64,000 nt of DNA from Cloeon dipterum (GCF_949628265.1 NC_088790.1:16248545-16312544); one strand, 5' to 3'. Counted from the stretch's first letter, positions 12,378-24,978 are shown. Numbers and translations: made by a program. Notes: generated by a model from the sequence alone, not told the origin.

Positions 12378-15300
12378 ATGGACGTTAATTTCAAAGATCT
12401 GAGGTTCGCAAATAATCCGTTAATCAAGTGAAAAAACAAATTTAATAATGTATGTAATGTAACTTTCCAGCATGGAGGAACGCACAGAATTCATAGAGGA
12501 TTTGCGAAGGAAAAGACATGCTGCCATGGTGTCAGACACATTAAAAGTTCTCTCAGCCAGGTCGATTGCCAAAAACCATTCTGTCTACTTCGACAGAGTG
12601 GAAAACCCCCTGAGAGTATTGCGTAAGAGAACAAAAACAAAATTTGGGAAAGGATGGTTTAATTAGAGTTATTCTTGTTATCAGCCAACACTCTGATTCA
12701 GTACATTCTGGAAATGATCAAGGAGGTCAGACACTCTGCAGAAAGGCTGGTACCAAAATATCTGGAGGAAAAGTTTGTGCTCCTGCTTCTGAATGGCAAC
12801 CTCACAGAGTTTAATCCAAATGAGTTCAACCCATATTCTCGCTCTTCAAACGCGGCCTACTACAAACATATCGTCGAGAACTGCCCAAACATGATCAAAG
12901 TCATAAGAGGCCAGCAGGGAAGATTTTCAGATGAAACTTTGGAGCTGCCCTTGGACGACATTTTCAAGTGGAAGAACATCAAATACATTGGCTTCAAAAT
13001 GTGCATTTGTCGAGACGAGCACCTTCGCCAGCTTCTAGAACACGTCCCAAACCTGGAGTAAGCCAGCAAGTCTTGTTTATTCAGAATTCATTCTAATTTC
13101 CTGATTTCAGGGGCATGGAAATTACAGTCTCGGGCTCATTCACATCGGAAGGTGTTTTGTACCTGTCCCAAATGAAGAATCTCAAGCACTTGAATTTGAG
13201 CATCGCCAAGGAAGATGAGGACATTGAATTTGACTCTGAGATCCTAGTTCAATGTGCAGGATCTATTCCGAGTCTGCAGTCGTTTCAGTTTTCGGATTCG
13301 ATCTATGGACCGTCAAGAAGCATCAGGTTTTTAGAATTATTTGCTCAGCAGTACCCACTGAAAAAACTGACTGTGCCTCATCTAAGGTGAATTTAATATT
13401 TAATTACATTTTTTTATTCAAGATAAATTTAAGAGAAAGTTGATCTGAGACATATGTATTTTGACTTGTTTCCCTTTCCTCAAGTAGTGACAAAGAAATT
13501 AAAAAAAAAAACTAACTGTCACTTGATTTTCAATATTGTTCGTGCTGCGGAAAAAAGTCCGATTTTGAACTTGCCACTTTGTAGCAAAAGTCCGACGGAC
13601 TTTCTGTCCAACGGTAAAATTGTCCGATCTCACTAATGTGGCAAAATTCGATTTTTACCACAGTCACGTGTTCAGCGTGATGTAAGCTTCAATTTGAGAC
13701 CCATTTTAAAAAACAGTGAGATCATACAATTTTACCATTGGACAGAAAGTCCTTAGGACTTTTTCCGCGGCACGAACGATATTTATTACATAATCGTTTA
13801 CAAATCAAGCTTAAGTTTGAAATCCTTAATTCATCGACTTTACAGACTGACCTTGACTTTTGAGACAGATTGGCCAGCAAATTTGGTAGTTGAGAGGTTG
13901 ACTATCCAAGGAAAACTCAACTCCACCACTGTCGCCAAGATCTGCGCAATCCCATGTCACATCAAGGAGCTGACGTTTGATTCTGTGTCATATCGCAAAG
14001 TCTACGCAATCCTGAACAGCATTGGGCACAGGGTCCAAGAGCTGCACTTTGTTCAGTTTACAACTCTCACTGATGAGCCTGATGAACATGTCAACTTGTT
14101 CACTATCATTGCTGCTTGCCCCAACCTGGAGAAATTCCGCTTCTTTTCAACAGCGGGGAAATTGGAGACAGTGACCAATTTTGATTTGCCACTTGAGTAC
14201 TTCAGAAACTGGAAGGCGTAAGTATACTTGATTTTTTAATTAATAGAAAAATTATCTGTTATACTTGCGAGTTTCAAGTTATGGACGTTCAAATCCCAAA
14301 TTGTGGAGACTTGCTATGGCTATAAAAGCTGCTAAGTTCAGAAAAAATCTTGAAAATTGACGTCTGAATTGACACAATTCATAATTATATGATTTGAAAA
14401 AAGCTATTTTTGAAAATCAAACTACTTCAGAGGTACAAGATTGAATTAATAATTCAGCTGCTATGATCGCTGAAGCAAAAATCTTGCCAAATTCGGAAAG
14501 CTGATGAAATTAAAAATTTAACATAAAATGAGAAAGATTTTCCTCTCCCCCAATTTTCTAGAAAGCTGTTTTAAAATATTACTAGGATCGTATTATAGCT
14601 TGCAAGTTTTGCAACCAGGGTACACAAAAACCTCCGCATTTTTCCAGTAAACCCACTGCATTGTTGCAACAAAAACTAAACTTATTAGCGGGCTTTTCTG
14701 CAATTTTGCGCATTTTTCCAAAACAAGACATGCATTATTATTGAAGATAAAAAAATTATCCGAATGGATGACCAAAAAAGGGTTTAAAAACCAATGGTTT
14801 CACCAAAAGACCTAAAATTTTGACACTTAACGTAATGTTCCAATAATTATGACTTTTATGGCTCGGAATGAGATCTTTTCAGGGGTTATAAATTCGGAAA
14901 AATGCGGAAAACCCCAAAACTAGTGTTATTTTTCTTGATGGCTTTTTGCGCATTGCCAAAGTGATGAACCCTGTAAACAATTAACCTAAAATAAATAAAT
15001 GATAGCCAAACAAATAGTAATCCTACTAAAATGTATGATCTTTAGGTTTGATATAAACGACCCACGAGATTTCGAGGACGTGAACGACGAGACATTCAAT
15101 CAAGTGGACAAACTTCTGAAGCTGTTTCTGCTGGGGAATAAGAGCCGCACCAGAACTCTGCACTTGCATAACCTCACTCAGATAAAAACTGTGGAACAAG
15201 TTTTGAAGGAAAACCCAGCCTGTTTGGAAGATTTGGAGAAACTGACTATTGATTTTTCAAGGGATGGAATGCTGGAGACTGCTTTGAAAGTAATACTAAT

Positions 15301-15579
15301 TTCCTCTTGTCCCTCTTGGTATCTTATTTGTCTAATTATTTCAGGTTTCAAAACAAATAATCTTCATTTCTCCACGCTTGAAGAAGATTAAACTGAAGCT
15401 GTTATCACTTGACCCTCATGCTATTCCAAACAAAATCAGGAAATACTACGATTGGTTTAATGTACTGGTGAAAAGTGCTGGAGTTCGCTTTAAATGCGTG
15501 TGTGAAATGGAGAGTGGCAAAGATGACAGTTCATACGAACAATTCACTGATTTTGAAGACAGTGATGACAGTTACGTCG

Positions 15580-15612
<33 letters not shown>

Positions 15613-15758
15613 GGGATGATTATGATGGTGAGAACGAAGCCTTTTTCGGTTTTGAAGATGGCAACGAAGATGATGATGATGAACTAGGAATTGAGATTCA
15701 CAATAATCTCTTGGCGCATCTCTTGAATGCAGGGTTAGGACCTAATGGGTATTACTGA
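12378..15758 (+). CDS. LRR/F-box-like protein with acidic C-terminal tail
   Basis: Seven exons join in frame into 618 residues: 12378-12403, 12471-12622, 12685-13057, 13111-13386, 13846-14217, 15046-15289 and 15345-15758. The N-terminus has a short helical segment (TLIQYILEMIKE, LVPKYLEEKFVLLLLNG) that resembles a divergent F-box region. Then come degenerate leucine-rich repeats, for example NLEGMEITVSG, MKNLKHLNLSI, ERLTIQGKL, CHIKELTFDS and DLEKLTIDFS. Such proteins often act as substrate receptors in SCF ubiquitin ligases, but that is inference. The last exon encodes a very acidic tail with a run of about ten Asp followed by WDDYDGENE, coded largely by GAT repeats. I know no named orthologue; it may belong to a lineage-expanded family. 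The intron at 13387-13845 holds a palindromic element and the one at 14218-15045 a dispersed repeat. Confidence 0.82.
13536..13779. mobile_element. Small palindromic MITE-like element in LRR intron
   Basis: The two ends are inverted copies: TTGTTCGTGCTGCGG on the left, and on the right CACGAACGA preceded by CCGCGG. Inner blocks (ACTTTCTGTCCAA, GGTAAAATTG, GATCTCACT) are repeated inverted in the same order, so both arms pair almost to the centre. The left arm carries an extra stretch of about 35 bp. TA dinucleotides flank both ends (13534-13535 and 13780-13781), consistent with a TA target duplication as in Tc1/mariner-type MITEs. No coding capacity. The inverted repeat is clear; the superfamily is inferred. 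Confidence 0.7.
14440..14512 (+). repeat. Dispersed repeat, unoccupied relative of the foldback insertion site
   Basis: In the LRR intron at 14218-15045. Bases 14476-14511 match the sequence obtained by closing the gap around the 30301-32270 foldback element (30288-30300 joined to 32275-32297) with about three mismatches in 36. The preceding 35 bp are also loosely alike. This is an old interspersed repeat with one copy interrupted by the foldback element and this copy intact. Confidence 0.6.
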
Positions 15759-15843
15759 ATTATCAGCTTATGTTGCTGATCTCCAAATATAAATTTGTTC
15801 CTTACTCAAGAATTGCCGCTATTGTACTTAAACATCAAAACCC

Positions 15844-15849
15844 AATAAA
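15844..15849 (+). terminator. Poly(A) signal of the LRR gene
   Basis: AATAAA 86 bp after the stop codon, a suitable distance for 3' end formation. Confidence 0.6.
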
Positions 15850-16445
15850 TATTTTTGCATCAAAGCAAGACTCTTGTTACTCATAAAATTGAATTAGTAT
15901 TTTCATTAGTGACCTTTGAGAATGTCCAGCAAATAAACTATGTAAGTCCTTTGCGTCGTGAAAAATGCAGCACCGCTAGGTTTTCCTCATCCCTTCAAGA
16001 CATAACTGAAATGAGACTTACATTAAGAAGGATTGCGGCATTTTAATAAAAACGTAATAATGAATGTTGATTCTTTCGGAGTCTAAGCTAAGGTTATCTT
16101 TTCAGACTCATTTTCTAAATGTACAGCTTAATAACTAGTTATTGAAAATTTTTGCTTCATAGCTATGAAAATACTTAAGTAATTGTCAAAGTAGATTATT
16201 CTGCATCAAACCCTGCCTGAAAGTCACGTATTTAAAAAAAAATCGGCAATAGATCTCTTTGTTGAAGGTGATGTTTATTTGATATTTGTCAGTGAGCTAT
16301 GACAATACTCTGCACATCCTGGAGAAGATCAAAGGAAAACTCAGTCCTCTTGCAAGATTAAAAAATTGACCATTTTTTATTTTTTCAATTTTACAATAAT
16401 TTGACCATAAATACAAAATGAGGTATAGGTATCTTGACAGTTCTG

Positions 16446-16589
16446 ATGACAAGGATGAGCGTGAGGTTTGTGGTCGTGATGCTGCTCGCGGTGGCCAGAA
16501 GAGAACCTTTGGATTACGAAAAACTCTGTGTGGATAGAAAATCCAAATCTAACTGCTCACTGATTTGTAACAGTTCGTTAGAAATATAG
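16446..16589 (+). CDS. Candidate small secreted Cys-containing peptide
   Basis: A 47-residue frame from ATG 16446 to TAG 16587-16589. The N-terminus (MSVRFVVVMLLAVA) looks like a short signal peptide with an AVA cleavage site. The remaining ~30 residues are charged, with three cysteines spaced Cys-x8-Cys-x3-Cys, the spacing of the first cysteines in CS-alpha-beta peptides; no second exon with the remaining cysteines was found. The 16440-16530 stretch is richer in GC than its surroundings. A second frame over the same bases (ATG 16418 to TAG 16534-16536, 38 residues, very charged) competes with this reading. Expression evidence is needed; it could be chance. Confidence 0.3.
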   Translation: MTRMSVRFVVVMLLAVARREPLDYEKLCVDRKSKSNCSLICNSSLEI

Positions 16590-18053
16590 GTGTATTAAAC
16601 TTATATCAAATTCATAAACTATTATTTGGTGTAAATCTCAGTAACTAAGGAATTGTTCAGTTACAACTTTTGCCATTTTGACCTGCACTATCAGGTGTGG
16701 TTCACATAAAGTATTTCTAGTTAAAATTGCAGTCTGCAGTCACCTTAATGTCAAGACCAATTTAAGTCTTTGTAATTATAAATATATTGAGTTAGGTAAT
16801 AATTACAATCAAAATATTGGCACAAAATGGATATGAATTATTTGTTCGTTTACTTGAGCTTGTATAATATAGTGGTATTGCTTACAAATTGCATGTCGTG
16901 TCTAAAGATTTAAATGCACAAAACAAATGAAACACGGCAGATTATTTCAAGTTATCACTCTGTTAGCAGTCTTGTTTTGGCACACTTGGGTTTTGCACTT
17001 ACACAGGTAGCACAATGGAAGACTGTTACTAGCAAAGTAAGAAATGAGCCCAGTCGGGATCTGAAAAATGAAACCATTAAAAATAGTGGCAAACAGTCAC
17101 AACCTTTGTTGTTCTGTTATTTTAAGACTGAATTATACTTATACCATTTTGCCCTATCAGTTTTTCAATTCACAATATCAATTAATGCCACCTAATCATT
17201 GTGTCATATGCGCTCATTTTTTAATCACAATTCAGTCAGGAAGATAGTTTCCTTGAAATTTTACAAATATTGAAATGCAAATACAGAAAAATAGGAATCG
17301 CAGGATTTCTAGGCCTACAATTAGTAGGAAACATGAGAACCTTAAATGGAATGGGATTTCCTAGTATGTATGAGAGGTTTTTGTGTGTCATCAGGAGGCA
17401 ATCACTATTTTGGACGAAAACTAAACAGGAGAAACTAAAAATCACACACTCTAATGAAGGAAACAATATGTGAGGCTTTTAATAAGGAAAACCTTTTAAA
17501 ATGTTAGCGAAAACAGTTTCCCTGCATAATTATTGTAACCAAAGATTTATTTCCTTATTGTTAGTCTTCTGATTTACTCTAAATATTCAAATGAGAAAGA
17601 ATCAAACTTTGGTTAATGAATACATTACGCATAACCATTTGTCTTACCATTTTCTCAAACACAGACAAGCCATCATATCAATAAGCATTCCAAATTAGTT
17701 ATTGAGCGTCACATCCATCTGTTCACCACCACAAAAAAATACTCTTTTGTGATTGCAATAGCGCAATTAAAATTTCAATTAACCTCAGGCCCGTCAATTT
17801 TTGGCACACAGAAAACATTCCATACAAACCAGGCAGTCCATAACTGTTTTAGACGTTTCCTCTAATAACTAATTGAACCCATAAGATTTTGCTATAATGC
17901 CCAAATCACAATTCTTTCATGGCAAAATCATTAAAGAGCTAAACAGTGGGCGATCAGTAGAAACTTATTTACAAGTTTAAATCTATAATATACATATCAT
18001 ATGAATCGTCAAAATCAAGCGAAGCGCTGCATTAAAAATCTGACTGGTGCGAA

Positions 18054-21000
18054 CTATGGTGCAATTTGCACCAAAGGTAGTTTGTGACTCCCATCATAGG
18101 AGAGAACTCTTAAGTTGACGGTGCATCTGGACATTTCAAGATGCTTCAGCTGTTCAAAGGTCAGCGGTATCTGCTCTTCATATCCTCCTAGGAGACACTT
18201 GGTTGCCTACGAAGTCATAGTCCTAAATAAGTTTTGATAGGATCTTGAAATAAAACTAACCTGTGGTAAAATTAGAGTAAAATCGAATGGGCAGCAAGGG
18301 AAGTTGCGGATCCGGTTTTCCGGCACCCAAATTGTTTCTCCAGTGTCCACCAAAAAGACCAAGGTCATCGTGCACAAGGCAGCCTTCTTGATTTCCAACA
18401 GCAAACCTCTTCTGTACAAGAACGGCTCGAACTTGTTGTCACCGTTGTCCACAATAACAACGTACATTATGTCCACGGGCATAAAAGTGGGCTTATCTTC
18501 TTGCAGAATGTTGGCATTGATGCATGCCGCTGTCAGTTCCTTGTACAGCCAGCTCACCACGACAGGCTGCGTCTGAACGCATATCTCCATTTCAGAGGCC
18601 GCGTGAGAAACAATCACTTGGCCACAAGAAGCCTGCAAATACATCATGAATAAAAAAAGAATTCAAACACAGAAAGTTAAAAATCAGAAAATTATTGTAT
18701 TTTACTCCTGATTGTTCAACTAGACACTATTTTGGGTAGTTCATAAAATGGAAATCAAAACTGCATTTTTAAAAATATGCATATCATTGTAATTATTAAC
18801 ATATAATTTTGATGGTTACATCACAGAACATTTGAGACAAAAATGCAAATGCCAAATAGGCGTGAGGCGTGTTTCCAGATAGCAAAATATTTCATTATTT
18901 ACACGATCCCTTTAAGATGTTCACAGGAATTAAAGACATATGGCTCTCAAATAATACCAAGAAATTGCTCCAGATCGGCCAGTATCACCCAAATGATTAT
19001 AAAAATTTAGCAGACATGATTAAAATTAAATAGGACAGACCACTAAAACTCATTTTTGTAATTTAAATTTTCTACTTTTGCCGCACATTTTATTAAATTT
19101 GACACTTAGCAGAACCAACTTTATAGCAGTAAAAATCTAAATATGAGGAATATGCAACGCAGTTGCTACTTTCAATGCGCGATCCTCTTGGTCCCAAGAA
19201 AACGATTTTTGTTAAGGTGTTTTTATGCTTGAGCAATTTTTTCGTAAAAAGCAATATCATTTAGCAATTAAATAATGAGTTAAATTGAAGATTTTAAGAT
19301 GGAATACTCACAAGTTCAAAGCCTGGTTTGTAAAGGTTGTTGGCGATATCATCAACCAGCGCGCTGTTAACGGACTTGCCTTCAGTGTTTCCAAATGTGT
19401 ACAAGACCAAGCTGGGTCTTTCGTTTGCTTCTTGTTTGTGTAACGCACTAAACACAATATTCATCAACTGACGAGTGACTTCAACAATTTTAGGGTCCAA
19501 GTTTGCAAAGTGTTCCACACCGTGTAGCTTGACTAGTAATGCCTGAAACATTACGATAGAAATCTTTTTATAGTCGCAATGTCACTCTTTTTCTTTGCAG
19601 ACTTCATAGGGCTCAAGGGATTTTGATTATTATAGGCAAGCAGAACAACTTTGTGCCTTGCCTGCCCACATCAAAATACAACAGATCGGAACAAATGTGC
19701 GAATTTAAATTTGAAAAATGCGTTGCCTATTATACATTTTTGGGGCTTCTTATTATGGTTTACGTGGTTTACCACATCATGTTTATGCAAACGGTGCTGC
19801 ATATCAGCACAGCGGCACAGCATTTAGCTTTGCTAGGCGATTTTTAGTCATAGAAAACGATGTAGCTTATTTCCTTCAAAATTAAAGTAACGTTTAATTT
19901 ATATATTAAAGAGAAAATCGCACAATTTCACTCATTCTGACTAACCTGTGGAGCTAGCTTCCTGCAGATGTACGGCAGATGAGTGAGGTCATCAAGCGAG
20001 ATCATCATGGTTCCTCCCAAGTCTATCATTTCACAAGAGGCGCGGTTTGTATCAGCTACCAAGACTTTCACCCTGGTTAAAGAATTAGCAAGCCGTGCGA
20101 GGAGAATCGAACCCGTGTGTACTTTGGTCATGCCAAATCCAATCGCATTGGCGTCAACGGCATTCTTGACTTCATGCAACATCGAGTAAATCAAATCCTA
20201 AAATAATAAAAAAAAACATGTTCAAGTTATTAAAATACTGACATTGAAGTGATTGAACAACAAAAACGCATAATTTTTTACTTGACTCTTCATACTTGTA
20301 GTTAAGTAATTGTCGTAACCTTACTAACTTTTTTCCACAGAGAACTCTAGTATTTTATTGGAAACCTCTACTCAGCATTTTCCACAGGCAAAACCAGCAA
20401 ATGGCAAGTCCTCTAAACCCATTGAGCAGTGTGAGCAATTAAAGGCACTCAATTAACCTCCTTTTGCCATTTCCGACTTAGGGCTACCAGTAACAAATCC
20501 CCAAAATACTCAAATATCACTCAAATGCAATGAATATCGTGACAATGCGAAGCTATATCGGACTGGTTTAAAGTGAACCAGGAGAAAAGCACAACCAAGA
20601 GAAATGGTTTCAGATAGAAATACAGCAAGAAGCCAACACCATTTACCAAACCAAATTTTTAACTTTACGCTTGATGTAGAAATATAGAAAAATGGTTAGT
20701 AAAAATCCCAAAACATATAACACATCTTCCCTTATAATTATTTACTCCCCATAAAGCTTTAAAAAACAAAAGTGTCAACTTAATGGCTCATATAAAGAAT
20801 TTTCTTTTAAGTTCATTAAATTAATGAAATGCATATTTTAATGATCAACGCACTCAGGCGGGACACTCACAGAATATCCTGCGTCTGTGAACTGCACCCA
20901 AACTTTGTCAGTGTCCTCGATTGCTGTCACCATGACATTCCACACAGATCCAAATGGTAATTCCAGGGCAGGCAACTCGAATTTCGGCGCTAATCCGATG

Positions 21001-21654
21001 ATGGCCGAGATGGGGCTCAGGGTTTCAAAGACGTCACAGCCCATGGCAAATGTAAACCAGTCATGGGGCAGTTTTTCCCCGTATGATGCCAGGTAAATCT
21101 CCTCCACTTTTGAGCTTCGAAATCCAGTCTCGGACATAACCAAAATCTAAAACGTTCTGCGGGGTTAAAACAAGGGGTTTGCGCAAATAAAAGCAAATAC
21201 ACACTTTTGAGATTCGATCCAACAAAGTTTTCTGGTCGCAATTCGAAGCGCCGTAAATTGATTTTTCCCTGGCGCGAACCGCATCCTGATACAGCTTTTC
21301 CAGGGTCAATCTTGCAACGTGATTGACCGCATCCTCCACTGTCTTGGCACGATAGGTAGGATCATTTGCGGCAACTGCACCCACCTAGATTTTCATCAAA
21401 ATCTTTACTGACTGATACAAAATCAAAGAGAAGAAACTTACTTGGATTTTACACGTAAAATTTTTAACCTTGTTGGTCAATATGGGTATGGCTTTCACTA
21501 CTGGTTCTCCCAAATGATTTTGGGAGCAGTAATCCTTCAGCCTTAAAAACTCTGAACATTTACCCATATTGATACAAACACCAACAGGAGGTTCTCTAGC
21601 GGGAGCTGGTGCTGAATTGCATGTTGTCTTTCGTGACTTATTCTTTTTACCCAT
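18054..21654 (-). CDS. LOTUS and Tudor domain protein, TDRD5/TDRD7 class
   Basis: Seven minus-strand exons, all phase 0: 21654-21442, 21384-21205, 21146-20871, 20197-19946, 19542-19312, 18632-18261 and 18206-18054, giving 558 residues. Residues about 38-105 (LKDYC, FTCKIQVG, Ala-rich helix ending TLEKLY) resemble a double-stranded RNA binding fold. Residues about 120-180 (KVEEIYLASYGEKLPHDW, CDVFETLSPI) fit a LOTUS/OST-HTH domain. Two extended Tudor units follow, the first centred on VKVLVADTNRASCEMIDLGG and ending APQALLVKLHGVE, the second on LVFLVDTGE and ending LPQATKCLLGG. Proteins of this class (Tejas, Tapas, TDRD5, TDRD7) work in nuage, binding Vasa through LOTUS and methylated Piwi proteins through Tudor, in the piRNA pathway. 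The Tudor DYGN motif is altered in both copies. I cannot decide between the TDRD5 and TDRD7 orthologue groups. The introns hold nothing notable. Confidence 0.85.
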
Positions 21655-24600
21655 CTGCAATATATTTTGACTATCAGTGCTGGAATTCGTTAGGATGACT
21701 TTGAAAATATACATTATCATACCAATAATTATGAAATAATTGCAGATAATATGAAATTTGGCCTTTTAAAATGCCTATGCATGTATGTATATTTGCGATA
21801 AAATTTGTATAAACAATAATGTTCGATGTTTCAGCGAAAGTGGGGAACAAGGAATATGTATTTATGTAAAATGACTTGTTAAATTCTAGTGATTCGATTA
21901 GGAGACGGAAAATTAAAAGGTTTGTACATAACAAGACGACGTGTTAAATATAATGTATGTAATGCGAAAACAGTAAAAATCAATGCCAAAATATTTAGGT
22001 ATGTAACATACATACATAATGGAAAAGTCACAATTTTTGGCCGCCGAGTTACAGTTTTCGCCACCTCTACTTTAACATGGGATTCTCATGAGAACTGGCG
22101 AGATGTGTAACCCGGCAGAAACTGTAACTTTACCATACATTCTCAATGGAGCTCAGCTAATTATTGCGAGTTGCTATGCTCACCTTTTCGAGCCAGTTCA
22201 TGTCTTTCTTAATGCGTGATCGAGACAAAAAATGTGAAGTACATATAACATGTATGTAATAATATTCGTGGAATCTGGATCAGAATTTTCTCTAACCTTC
22301 GATACTGTTCGTGAATCACTGCTCCAGTCGTATGTTAATATTATTATGACGTTGGAAAACTTGTTGAAAGGGAAGGGATTCCCCGATCTGGAATTTTGGT
22401 ATGCTTGGAATTAGGAATCGTTTAAAAAATTCGGGTGAGACTCTTTGTGTGTTTGTGATATCGCATCTTCCTGGTCTTGTCTTGTCTTGTCTTGCCTCTA
22501 CCACTTTCTGCCGCTTGGCCGCTTCCAACTTCCAAATTACTTGGCTTTGCCAAAGAGGGGGAGCGAGGGGAGGGAAAGAAGAAAGAATGAAGTCCAACGT
22601 CTATTCCGGTCTATTCTATATATATTAATATGTATATTATATATAATAAAGATATAATATATACTATATCTTATATCTATAATTTTTTTCATAATTTTCT
22701 ATGTATCAGCACATCAGCAGCTTTTGTGCGCTTGAGCTTGATTTTTTTTTTATTTTGGCATAAGAGAGGAAACCAAAGAGGGATGAGGGATGACGAATAA
22801 AACAGAACGCTCCGTAATGAAAACTGCGGCTCTGCGTGTCAAATCGTGCTTCTTCGTGCCGTGACTTCTGGACTTTCTGGTAAGATAAAAATCATCAATG
22901 CAGCGCACCCTGAGCGCACCATTCCACACGTAATAGATTATTAATTTATATTCTGTTATGTGACTACGCGCGAGAAAAAATTGCCAATCAATTTTTATTT
23001 GTATGAATTTCTTTTAATTTAATTCTTTAATATTTTTGCTGAATTTTAAATAGAACATAATTATTATTATTATTACTTCATGTGACAAAACCGTTCTATG
23101 TATTCGCAGCTTTTAGGCAAGCATCATTATGAGATTATAAAATTAAATAATTCGAATGATTCATATTTTTACTAATTTCAGTTTCGCAGGTACGTAATAC
23201 ATAATGCATTATGAGTTGATTTTTCCTATTTTAGTAAATATGCATTTTACAAAAAGTGGCAAAAGTTTGGGATTTAGGTAGCAATTTTAATTTTGAGCAG
23301 CAACATACAACGTCCAACAAACCATGAACCACTCTTGTTAAATCTCTTTCAAAAGCCCAGCATTTTACTTCAATATTAAAAAAATGATTCTATAGTATTA
23401 ACAATTTTGGATCAATTTTTGAGTAAAACATAAAAAGGTAATCGTGCTTGAAGTGTATATCGTGCTCCAAATTTGTCAATCTCCGAATTTGTTTTATTAC
23501 TCTTTTGCTGGCAAAATGTAGGTCACGTGGGCAGCCGCCAGCCGCCGTGGATCTGGCTAATTGTAAGCTGCGCCAGTTGCCGGGGAAGTTAGTTCAAAAA
23601 TTAAACAGTGTAGGGGGATAAAATGTCTTTGGGCCGTTAATAAGCAATATCACTCGTCAAGTTTAAAATATTGTCAGCCGCGATTTTCACCAGACGCTGG
23701 CGCCAGGCAAAAAATTCGGCTAAGCCGGTCCCGCCAGCCGCGACTGAGATTTAAATTGAAGAGTCTTTATTATAAGTTGAAAACACAAAATGGCTATAAG
23801 GAGCGAACAATCACAAAGTAAATTATTAAAGTATTTTCCTACGGAGATAAGCAGTGGAGCTTTGATTTTCTATTTTCTTGTGTTACTCTGAGAATGTGCT
23901 GGCAAACTAACTCGCGCAAACTTACACTCCACAGAGATATAGAATATAGACACACCTAATTTGGAAGCAGAGATAAAACCTCTTTATCTTTGCCGCACGT
24001 CACGATAACGCACAATTTCGAGCATTAGTGCAGTTTAAGCCTTTGAACAGTTATCAGTCCGTGTTTTGTGGCTTGTGCGGGGGCATATTCGGCCCTGAAC
24101 TGGGGTGCAATGTGGGGCTATCAACCGGAACCTGGCATTTTGCCCCCTGAGGAAAACCGGAGGTAATTGCGTTCAATGTAGCCGCCAATGTTGATTTTGA
24201 GGATATTGATCAGAATAGCCAAATTTGTAAGAAGGGCAACTCATTTTAATCGAACTCTATTTCTGAGGGATTTCCCACATCTATATATGCAAAATACCAA
24301 AAATAGAAATTCTGAACTATATTTTTGTCTCCGCATAGGCAAACACAGCACACATTGAAAGGAATCTAAAATTGATAAATAAAAATTGTTTTTTCCTTAT
24401 AATAAAAATAATTTACAAGTCGTGCAATTTTTTATGACGTTGCGACTGCGTGTTGTTTGTTTTTCATTAATGTTAATTTATTTTTTGAAATGATGATTTA
24501 ATTAATTTAATCATAAATAAACTAATATAAAACCAAGTGTTCGCGTAATTATCTTATGAATAGTAATATGAGGGATTTTTTTTAGATATTATTATATTTA

Positions 24601-24665
24601 ATAACAACAACATTATTTGAATATCCGTAATTATGTATATATATAATATATCATTATTATCATAC

Positions 24666-24670
<5 letters not shown>

Positions 24671-24724
<54 letters not shown>
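24671..24724. repeat. (AT)n microsatellite
   Basis: 27 uninterrupted AT dinucleotides, preceded by an imperfect TA-rich stretch. Likely length-polymorphic. Confidence 0.97.
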
Positions 24725-24727
<3 letters not shown>

Positions 24728-24978
24728 ATTTGACTTTTTTCTTTAGTTTCATTTACAACATAAAGTGGAAATTCTTTGTGATTCTGCAATACTGATTGTC
24801 GCTTGGCTTTTTGTTCCTATTATTATTAAACTACACAGTTGACTTACAAACTTTAATTAACAAAAGATACACGCGTCAATGTAATGATTTTTTTTCCGCG
24901 TCGCACATTATAATATATTATGACGGCACTGAATGGATTGGCGCCAGAGCACCGTGAGGTTGGCACCGTGATCTGCGC

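Larger units (their letters stand above)
15759..18053. other. Convergent intergenic region
   Basis: About 2.3 kb between the stop of the LRR gene and the stop of the LOTUS-Tudor gene. It contains the LRR poly(A) signal and a candidate small peptide frame (16446-16589). The rest (16600-18050) is AT-rich with only chance-looking frames; an 93-codon + strand frame at 16914-17195 has no recognisable feature. Confidence 0.5.

Noticed and set aside
20101-20118. A tRNA B-box-like sequence (GGTTCGATTC on the minus strand)
   Set aside because: It lies inside a conserved coding exon of the LOTUS-Tudor gene, and no A-box or cloverleaf can be built around it.
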